From: T1Sed10-7 sp047921175
GTDB lineage: Bacteria > Actinomycetota > Nitriliruptoria > Nitriliruptorales > Nitriliruptoraceae
NCBI GenBank assembly: GCA_047921175.1
Contig: JBLRWQ010000005.1
Location: 5,812 to 69,811, forward strand
Length of the DNA: 64,000 nucleotides
Reading direction: 5' to 3'
Shown here: in pieces, positions 57,579 through 64,000 of the stretch
Position numbering within the stretch: the stretch's first letter is position 1
Layout of the letters: every line of letters starts with the position of its first letter
Made by a program: the position numbers and the translations under genes
The notes under the pieces: model-generated
Seen by the model: the letters and a program-made list of their open reading frames with translations, nothing else
What the model was told of the DNA's origin: nothing
Database searches by the model: none

Positions 57579-58139
57579 ATGTCCCCCACTCCATCCACGT
57601 CAACGAAGAGCCACGCGAGCGGCCACCGTGCACGCACGCCCGTGGCCCGCGGCATCGAGCTGTTCCTCCGGCTCGATGACGCGCTGGTCGCCTGGCTGCG
57701 CCGGGTCAGCGTGCCCCTGATGCGCATCGTGCTCGGGCTGGTGTTCGTCTGGTTCGGAGCGCTGAAGGTGATCGGCTACACGCCGGCGACCGAGCTGATC
57801 GCCGGCACGGTCTACCTGTTCGACCCCGCCACGTTCGTCCGGCTGCTCGGGGCCGTCGAGGTGCTGATCGGCATCGGGTTCCTGACCAACCGGGCGATGC
57901 GACTCGTGCTGCTGCTGTTCACCGGGCTGATGGTCGGCACCGGGCTGACCTTCGTGATGCTGCCGGAGCTGATGTTCGCCGGGAGCAACCCGCTGCTGAT
58001 CACCGTCGAGGGCGGCTACGTGGCCAAGAACGTGGTGCTGCTGGTCGCGGGCATGGTCGTCGCCTCACAGCTGCACCCGCCGGCCGTGGCGCGGGTGGCC
58101 ACCACCGACCCGGCGGGAACGACCGACGCGGGCTCGTGA
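57579..58139 (+). CDS. DoxX/DUF417-like membrane protein
   Basis: The 186-aa protein has four helices: LMRIVLGLVFVWFGALKVIGY, FVRLLGAVEVLIGIGFL, MRLVLLLFTGLMVGTGLTFVM and AKNVVLLVAGMVVAS. The pattern RIVxGxVFxWFGxLK ... LGxxEVxIGIG ... TxEGxYVxKNxVLL fits DUF417/YkgB within the DoxX-like group. Some members take part in sulfur or redox stress responses. GGAGG precedes the ATG, 30 bases after the ATPase stop, so it probably belongs to the same operon. Confidence 0.82.
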   Translation: MSPTPSTSTKSHASGHRARTPVARGIELFLRLDDALVAWLRRVSVPLMRIVLGLVFVWFGALKVIGYTPATELIAGTVYLFDPATFVRLLGAVEVLIGIGFLTNRAMRLVLLLFTGLMVGTGLTFVMLPELMFAGSNPLLITVEGGYVAKNVVLLVAGMVVASQLHPPAVARVATTDPAGTTDAGS

Positions 58140-58158
58140 CCCTCCGGACGACCACGGG

Positions 58159-60744
58159 TCACAGCCCGAGGAGCCCCCGGAGCCGGTCGGCGTCCATCGG
58201 CCGGCCCGGGGAGTCCCACCGGGCCGCGTGGTCCTCGAACTCCTGCAGCAGCCGCAGGAGCGCGTCGCGCCGGGTCGGGTCGTCGGCCGCCTCACGGGGC
58301 GTCGCCCCCGACAGCGCCGGCAGCGCGGTGTCGACCCAGGAATCCTCGTGGGCGCGCATCATCGCGTCGAGCTGCGCCTCCAGCTCCGAGCGCACTCCCG
58401 GGTCGAGGTCGTCGAGGTCGAGCAGGCCACCGTCGTCCTCGGGCTCCTCGTCGTCGCCGAGGCCGGCCAGCAGGTCGGCAGCCGAACGCCGCTCCTCGTC
58501 CACGATCGTGGCAGCCGGGACCACGCCACGGATGAGGTCGTCGAACCAGGCGGCCCGGGTCGCGGCGTTCACCTGGACGACGAGGTCGTGCCCCTCCCGG
58601 GTGATGCTGCCCATGACCCAGCGCTGGCCGTCCTGCTCCGAGAAGGCGAGCAGGCCCGGCCCGTCCTCCTCGAGCCGCTCCGCCAGGGCTGCCCAGGCGG
58701 CATCCGGGTCGGGGACCCGGTAGGTCCGCCGGATCAGCTCGAGCGGGTCGCCGTCGGTGGTGGCCAGCCTCGGTGGCGCGTGCATCGACGCGTACCAGTG
58801 CGCCAGGTCCTCCAGCCCGGGTCCCTCGTCGAGGAGCCCGAGCAGCTCCTCACGCTTGTGGTCGGGGACCGTGAGGGTGCCCACGGACGGAGCGATGCCA
58901 CGAGGGGTCGGCACCAGCCAGGCCAGGATCGCGTCACCGACCGAGAGCTGCCGGCTGAGGCTGCGGTCCACCACCTCGGTGCGCTCACCGGTGGTCAGGT
59001 CCAGCAGGGTCAGCCCCGAGCCGGGCGCCACCTCGAGGACCTCCTGCACCGAGGCCGGAACCTCGGCCCAGCTGCGCAACAGCGCGAGCTCGTCCGCCGG
59101 CAGCAACGCACCCCGCAGGTCGCACAGGTCGGTCAGCAGCTCGCCCTCGAACAGGGCCAGGTTGACCAGGATCGGATCCTCGAGGGCGGCGTCGAGGGCC
59201 GCTGACGAGCCGGCGTGCAGGGCGGCGTCGACCAGCACGTCCTGGCCCACCGGTGAGGTGGCGAACCGGACGATCTTGTGCCAGATCCAGTCCATCCGCT
59301 CGGCCAGTGGCCACCCGTTGCTGCGCTGGCAGCAGACCTTGTACTTGCGACCCGAGCCGCACGGGCACGGGGCGTTGCGGTCGGCCGCCGCCGGACCGGG
59401 CTGGGCGTAGCGGGTCAGCAGGGCCCGGCCCTCCTCGATCCCCGGCCCCTCGAGCCGCTGCAGGTAGCCGAGCGCCGCCCCCGCCCGGCCGCGGTCGTCG
59501 AGGTAGCCCGCCATCGCGACGGCGGCACCGAGGTGGTCCGGGTCGAGCTCCAGCGCCCGGCGCAGCAGGGGCTCCGCCGCCGTGTGGTCGTCGGCGTTGA
59601 GCTCGATGATGACCGAGCGGACCCAGGCGGCGTTGGCACGCGCCCGGCGGTGCGGCAGGTCCCGCTCCAGCACCTCGACCATCTCGCCGAGCACCATCGC
59701 CCGCAGCGGATCGCCGGCCACGATGTCCTCGAGCAGGGCGGCGCTGAGCTCCTCGTCGTCCAGGCTGCGCGCCAGGGCCGCCACCACGCCGACGAACGCA
59801 CCCGTCCCTGGATCGTCCGCGTCCGGGTCGATCGCGGTCAGCTCCGAGAGCAGCTCCTGGGGGGTGGGGAGCTGCGTGTCGTCGGCGTCGACGCGGGCGA
59901 GCAGCGCGGACCGCAGCCCGTCGACCAGGGCGTCGACGGCCGTGTGGATGCGGCGCAGATCCGCCACCTCGTCGTCGTCGAGGCCGTGGTCGGCCCGCAG
60001 GTGCGCCTCCACCTCGCGGAACGGGTCGTAGGGTTCGGGGTCAGGCTCGTCCGGGGCGAGGACCCGGTGGTCCACCACGCGCAGGTTGCCGGCTTCGAGC
60101 AGGACGGACAGGGGTGCCCCCGGGGTCGACAGCAGGCGCGGGTACCGGACCCGGGCCTCGAGCACGAGCTCGACCACGTCCTCCGCCTGCTCCAGCTCGC
60201 GGATGATCCCGTGCACCTCGGCGAGCCGATCCGCGGCGCGCTGATCCGGCGCGGGCAGCTCCTCGAGCGCCTCGACCCGGCACGTCCCGTCGGTCCAGGT
60301 GAGCTGCATCGCGGCGGCATCCGGGACCCAGCCGGGCGGGCCAGCAAGGCTCCCACGGTGGGACCAGAGCACACCGTCCCCGTCGAACGGCAGCTCGAGG
60401 GCATCGTCGAACAGCAGCAGCAGCGGCGCCAGATCCGTCCCGAGCTCCAGCCGATCCGCGCCGCGTTCGTGGTCGTCCACGGCACGGGTCAAGGTCAACC
60501 CGTCGAACACCTGCTCGAGGTCGCACAGCCTCCCGTCAGCGAGCGGGAAGGCGATGAACCCCTCCCCCTCCTCAGGGAGGTCCAGCAGGAGGGACCACAG
60601 CTCGCGCGGCTCCGGTACGACCGCGGCCTCGAGGTCGTCGCGCGCGATCAGCGCGTCGGCCAGCTGCGAGACGGTCAGCGGCCCGAGACGACGCAGGACC
60701 TCGCCAGCGGCGGTGCGGAGCCGGTGCTCGGCGTGGTGATCCAT
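58159..60744 (-). CDS. Large SEC-C motif protein with TPR-like region
   Basis: The 861-aa acidic protein starts at ATG 60744. An N-terminal winged-helix-like segment (LRRLGPLTVSQLADALIARDD) is followed by a beta-rich region. A helical TPR-like part (AAWVRSVIIELNADDHTAAEPLLRRALELDPDHLG, split) leads to the SEC-C zinc motif RNAPCPCGSGRKYKVCCQRS near the middle. A long C-terminal half of unknown fold ends in an acidic helix. SEC-C motifs bind zinc and often contact nucleic acid or ribosomes (as in SecA). Function is unknown. It ends 19 bases from the convergent DoxX-like gene. Confidence 0.8.
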   Translation of the reverse strand: MDHHAEHRLRTAAGEVLRRLGPLTVSQLADALIARDDLEAAVVPEPRELWSLLLDLPEEGEGFIAFPLADGRLCDLEQVFDGLTLTRAVDDHERGADRLELGTDLAPLLLLFDDALELPFDGDGVLWSHRGSLAGPPGWVPDAAAMQLTWTDGTCRVEALEELPAPDQRAADRLAEVHGIIRELEQAEDVVELVLEARVRYPRLLSTPGAPLSVLLEAGNLRVVDHRVLAPDEPDPEPYDPFREVEAHLRADHGLDDDEVADLRRIHTAVDALVDGLRSALLARVDADDTQLPTPQELLSELTAIDPDADDPGTGAFVGVVAALARSLDDEELSAALLEDIVAGDPLRAMVLGEMVEVLERDLPHRRARANAAWVRSVIIELNADDHTAAEPLLRRALELDPDHLGAAVAMAGYLDDRGRAGAALGYLQRLEGPGIEEGRALLTRYAQPGPAAADRNAPCPCGSGRKYKVCCQRSNGWPLAERMDWIWHKIVRFATSPVGQDVLVDAALHAGSSAALDAALEDPILVNLALFEGELLTDLCDLRGALLPADELALLRSWAEVPASVQEVLEVAPGSGLTLLDLTTGERTEVVDRSLSRQLSVGDAILAWLVPTPRGIAPSVGTLTVPDHKREELLGLLDEGPGLEDLAHWYASMHAPPRLATTDGDPLELIRRTYRVPDPDAAWAALAERLEEDGPGLLAFSEQDGQRWVMGSITREGHDLVVQVNAATRAAWFDDLIRGVVPAATIVDEERRSAADLLAGLGDDEEPEDDGGLLDLDDLDPGVRSELEAQLDAMMRAHEDSWVDTALPALSGATPREAADDPTRRDALLRLLQEFEDHAARWDSPGRPMDADRLRGLLGL

Positions 60745-61004
60745 GGCGTGCTCGCAGACCTTGGGTGGCACGGACGTGCGCCAGCCTACGAGGCGTTCCC
60801 GGCGGCGACGACCTCGCCGAGGTCGCGGTCCGGATCGCCGTCGCTGGCCCATCGGCCCCCGCTGCTGTGGCCTCCTCCCCTGCCGACCCTCCCAGCTGCG
60901 CGACAGCCTGAGGGAGCAGCATCCAAGGCACCCGGTGCGAGACTGGCCTACCACGAACGAAGCGGTGCCCCCCGGGTGGGGCCCGTCGACCTGGAGGAGC
61001 GCCC

Positions 61005-62051
61005 GTGAGCGACCGCTTCCGTCGACGGCTGGTACGCGGGGCCGGTTGGGGCGCGGCCGGACTGGCCGGGCTCCTCGCGGTCGCACTGGCGACCACCGCG
61101 GTCCTCGATGCGGTCGACCGGCGACGGGTCCGGCCCCCGGGTGACCTCGTCGAGCTCGCGGATGGGCGCCGGCTCCACCTCCACGTGCTCGCGCCTGCCG
61201 ACGATGGCGCCGCCAGCGATGCCCCCACGATCGTGCTGGAGGCCGGCAGCGGCGGGTTCGCCGCGAGCATGGCCTGGTTGCACCGCGAGCTCGCCGAGCA
61301 CACCACGGTCGTCGCGTACGACCGCGCCGGCTACGGCTTCAGCGATCCGGGCGACCGCCCGCTCTCCGCGGCGGCCGTCGCCGACGACCTCCACGACGCC
61401 CTGCAGCGCCGGGGGCTGTCGGGTCCGTACCTGCTGGTCGGCCACAGCCTCGGCGGCGGCTACGTGCGGGTGTTCGCCGCGCGGTACCCGGATGAGGTCG
61501 CCGGGCTCGTGCTGCTCGACCCCGTCCACGAGGACCAGCTCGCGCGTCAGCCGGCGGAGGCCACCGAACGGCTCGAGCAGGCCCAGCAGCAGCTCGCCGT
61601 CGCCCCGCTGCTGGCGCGGCTCGGGGTGTTCCGGCTGGTCGACGTCCAGGGAGAGGTCGTCGCCGCCCTCCCCGAGGACGCCGGCGTGCAGCACCGCGGG
61701 CGCTCGGTCACCGCCGCCGGGATGCGCGCCTACGCCCGGGAGGTCGCGGTGCTGCCCGACCTCCTCGATGAGGTCGCCCGCGCCGAGGGCACCGCCGACG
61801 CGACAGCCTCCTGGGGGCTCCCGGCGGTGATCATCAGCGCCACCGAACCCGGCGAGGGCGAGACCCTCGACGCACGCGAGGCCATGGACGCGATGCACCG
61901 CGACCTCGCCGACCGCTCCCCCACCGCCCGTCACACCGCCATCGCCGGCGCGGACCACCTCAGCCTCATCACCGACGCCGACCACGCCAGCGAGGTCGCT
62001 GCCACCGTCCTCGAGCTGCTCGCGGAGCTGGGTTCGCCCGAGGCGCCGTGA
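61005..62051 (+). CDS. Membrane-anchored alpha/beta hydrolase
   Basis: The 348-aa protein has an N-terminal membrane helix (AGWGAAGLAGLLAVALATTAVL) and an alpha/beta-hydrolase domain: IVLEAGSGGFAASMAWLHREL, VAYDRAGYGFSDPGDRP, nucleophile LVGHSLGGGYVRVFAARYP, and a His in AGADHLSLITDADH. It is close to haloalkane-dehalogenase/prolyl-iminopeptidase-like esterases with extracytoplasmic exposure. GAGGAG precedes the GTG at 61005. The 260-base gap before it, shared with the divergent SEC-C gene, shows no clear element. Confidence 0.85.
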   Translation: MSDRFRRRLVRGAGWGAAGLAGLLAVALATTAVLDAVDRRRVRPPGDLVELADGRRLHLHVLAPADDGAASDAPTIVLEAGSGGFAASMAWLHRELAEHTTVVAYDRAGYGFSDPGDRPLSAAAVADDLHDALQRRGLSGPYLLVGHSLGGGYVRVFAARYPDEVAGLVLLDPVHEDQLARQPAEATERLEQAQQQLAVAPLLARLGVFRLVDVQGEVVAALPEDAGVQHRGRSVTAAGMRAYAREVAVLPDLLDEVARAEGTADATASWGLPAVIISATEPGEGETLDAREAMDAMHRDLADRSPTARHTAIAGADHLSLITDADHASEVAATVLELLAELGSPEAP

Positions 62052-62229
62052 CCCAGGATGACCGGGGGCTCACCGGGACCTCGCTGCTTCGCTCCCCCTC
62101 CGCGCCCCCGACGCCACCTCGGCGCGGGATGACCCGTTGGGCCGTAGCGACGCGGGGCCGGTCGTGCTTGCGTCGATGTCCTGCCCCCGACCGGCTTCCA
62201 TCTGACGCTCCGTCGACCAGAGGATGATC

Positions 62230-64000
62230 ATGGACCTCCCCTCGATCCCGGACCTTGAGGCCGTCCCCACCGGCGACATGCCCGGTGACAAGATCCAGAT
62301 CGGCGACCGCCACGTGGCCAAGGCGCAGGCGATCTTCCCGCGCCTGTGGGAGCTGCTGGAGCCACTGGTCGACGAGCGCCCATCCGGTCGCGCGGTCGTG
62401 GCCGTCCATGGCGGCTCGGGGGTGGGCAAGTCGGAGATCGGCTCCCTGCTGGCCTACTACCTCGACCACCTCGGCATCGGCTCCTACGTCATGTCGGGGG
62501 ACAACTACCCGCGCCGCATCCCGCGGATGAACGACGCCGAGCGCCTGCGCGTCTTCCGGACCGGCGGCCTGCGCGGGCTGGTGGAGCGTGGGCAGTACGA
62601 CGATGACGTCCGGCTCGTGCTGGCCGACCTCCAGGAGCACGACCTCGATGCGGACAAGGGGCGGGTGGCGGAGCATCCCTGGCTCGCGACCTACCAGCAC
62701 GCAGGACGCCGGGCGCTGGCCGGCTACCTCGGCACCCCGAACGAGACCGACTTCGACGAGGTGAACGACATCCTCGCGGCCTTCCTCGACGGCGCTCCCG
62801 CCCTCCAGCTCAAGCGCATGGGCCGCGAGGAGGGCGACCGCTGGTACGAGACCGTCGACCTGTCGCGGACGCGGGTGCTCGTGCTGGAGTGGACCCACGG
62901 GAACAACAAGCACCTCCACGGGGTCGACATCCCCATCCTGCTGAACTCCACCCCCGAGGAGACCCTCGCCCACCGTCGGTCGCGAGCCCGGGACGGGGCG
63001 CTGGACAGCCCGTTCACGATGACGGTGCTCGAACTCGAGCAGGAGCTCCTGCACGCCCAGGCGGGCCGGGCGCAGATCATCGTGTCGAAGGCCGGCGAGC
63101 TCATCGACTACGACACCTACCTGGAGAGCATGGGCAAGGACGTGCCCGGGGCCGGGCCGATGCTGAACGTCTACCCGGACAGCATCGGCGGCTCGCTGGC
63201 CGACGTCGTGTCGGTCCTCCGGCGGCCCGAACTGCAGGCCACGTTCACATCGGCATACCTCCTGCCGAGCATCTTCAACACCGATCTCGACCGCGGCTTC
63301 TCCGTGATCGACTACCAGCTCAGCGACCGGTTCGCGTCCGAGGCGGACCTCGCCGCGCTCGCGGATGAGTCCATCGACCTCAAGCTCGACGTCGTCCTGA
63401 ACCACGCCTCCGTGCTGTCCCCGCAGTTCCAGGACCTGCTCCAGCGCGGCCCGCGGTCGGCCTACGCGGACTTCTTCCTCGACTGGAACGCGTTCTGGGA
63501 CGGGCACGGCGAGATGACGCCTCAGGGCTACATCCAGCCCCGGCCCGAGCTCATCGAGGACATGTTCTTCCGCAAGCCGGGCCTGCCGATCCTGATGGTC
63601 CGGATGCCGGACGGGACCGAGAAGCCGTACTGGAACACCTTCTACCAGCAGGTCCACTACCCCACCGTCGATCCGCAGGACCTCATCGAGGCCACCGGGC
63701 TGCAGTACGGGCTGGCGGAGCTCCTGGCCGACCGGCTGAACGCCACGCTCGCCGACGGAGCGCGGCCGGGTGACGCCGACTACACCGGCGTCGAGGAGCA
63801 CCGGGACACGGTGATCGACCTGCTCGAGTCGCGGCGCCGCTACCTCGGCCAGATGGACCTGAACATCGCCTCGCCCCAGGTGTGGGCGTTCTACGAGGAC
63901 ACCCTCGACCGGCTGGCGGGCTACGGGGCGGAGATCATCCGCCTCGACGCCTTCGCGTACGCCCACAAGGAGCCGGGTGCGCGGAACTTCTTCAACGAGC
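62230..64000 (+). CDS. P-loop kinase fused to sucrose-phosphorylase-like GH13 domain (C-terminus outside window)
   Basis: The frame from ATG 62230 is open to the right edge (590 codons seen). Residues about 1-300 are a P-loop kinase of the uridine kinase/phosphoribulokinase-like type: VVAVHGGSGVGKSEIGSLL (Lys67), YVMSGDNYPRRIPRM, VLVLEWTHGNNKHLHGVDIP, TPEETLAHRRSRARDG. From about 310 a GH13 sucrose-phosphorylase-like domain begins: LNVYPDSIGGSL, DRGFSVIDYQLSDRF, region I LKLDVVLNHAS (Asp387, His392), region II GAEIIRLDAFAYAHKEPG with nucleophile Asp573. It probably couples phosphorolysis of a glucoside with phosphorylation of a sugar; the substrates are unknown. Confidence 0.85.
   Translation, partial: MDLPSIPDLEAVPTGDMPGDKIQIGDRHVAKAQAIFPRLWELLEPLVDERPSGRAVVAVHGGSGVGKSEIGSLLAYYLDHLGIGSYVMSGDNYPRRIPRMNDAERLRVFRTGGLRGLVERGQYDDDVRLVLADLQEHDLDADKGRVAEHPWLATYQHAGRRALAGYLGTPNETDFDEVNDILAAFLDGAPALQLKRMGREEGDRWYETVDLSRTRVLVLEWTHGNNKHLHGVDIPILLNSTPEETLAHRRSRARDGALDSPFTMTVLELEQELLHAQAGRAQIIVSKAGELIDYDTYLESMGKDVPGAGPMLNVYPDSIGGSLADVVSVLRRPELQATFTSAYLLPSIFNTDLDRGFSVIDYQLSDRFASEADLAALADESIDLKLDVVLNHASVLSPQFQDLLQRGPRSAYADFFLDWNAFWDGHGEMTPQGYIQPRPELIEDMFFRKPGLPILMVRMPDGTEKPYWNTFYQQVHYPTVDPQDLIEATGLQYGLAELLADRLNATLADGARPGDADYTGVEEHRDTVIDLLESRRRYLGQMDLNIASPQVWAFYEDTLDRLAGYGAEIIRLDAFAYAHKEPGARNFFNE

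Overview
The window is chromosomal DNA of very high GC content. It has dense gene packing, many GTG starts and many ATGA/GTGA stop-start overlaps. Gene content points to a member of the Actinomycetota: a DtxR-type iron regulator with matching operator boxes, monomeric NADP-dependent isocitrate dehydrogenase, a leaderless Leu-rich leuA leader peptide, a CgArsR-like arsenic regulator, a MetPS-type transporter pair and a RipA-like NlpC/P60 hydrolase. I cannot fix the class; a deep-branching group such as Nitriliruptoria is a guess. I saw no rRNA, tRNA, CRISPR, insertion sequence, phage gene or replication origin.

Layout. 1-2.9 kb: an oxidoreductase fragment running off the left edge, a small unknown gene, a Lys-rich H1/HBHA-like protein and YqeY. 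3.0-7.5 kb: a methylcrotonyl-CoA carboxylase beta/alpha pair and HMG-CoA lyase (leucine degradation). 7.4-11.2 kb (minus strand): an operon of a DtxR-like regulator, a GroES-like protein, a HisC-like aminotransferase, a TlpA-like lipoprotein and an alpha/beta hydrolase. 11.3-15.3 kb: an Fe3+ ABC transporter split between an ATPase on the plus strand and a binding protein plus permease on the minus strand, with DtxR-like boxes in both control regions. 15.5-25.7 kb (plus): isocitrate dehydrogenase, an MpaB-like DUF2236 protein, inositol-3-phosphate synthase, two methyltransferases, a HAD phosphatase and two tandem ferredoxin-NADP reductases. 25.7-30.2 kb: small membrane genes, a CPBP protease and a divergent arsenic locus (arsR / micro-peptide + arsM). 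30.3-36.0 kb: DusB, Maf, a PGPGW membrane protein, an NlpC/P60 hydrolase, O-succinylhomoserine sulfhydrylase and a DUF1622 protein. 36.0-40.6 kb: two tandem dynamin-like GTPases and an orphan histidine kinase. 40.6-44.2 kb: leucine-attenuated leuA, then an NSS transporter and its MetS-like small subunit. 44.3-49.2 kb: peroxiredoxin, alpha/beta hydrolase, a gene remnant, a polysaccharide deacetylase, a WapI-like protein and a membrane protein. 49.3-58.1 kb: a winged-helix regulator, a four-gene Mrp/Nuo-like membrane module, a P-type ATPase and a DoxX-like protein. 58.2-62.1 kb: a SEC-C protein and a membrane-anchored hydrolase. 62.2 kb to the right edge: a P-loop kinase fused to a sucrose-phosphorylase-like GH13 domain, incomplete.

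The most unusual items are the kinase-GH13 fusion, the isolated antiporter-like module coupled to a P-type ATPase, and the small control elements at leuA and arsM. They give testable predictions: leucine control of an NSS transporter, and a translated Cys-Cys peptide coupled to arsM.
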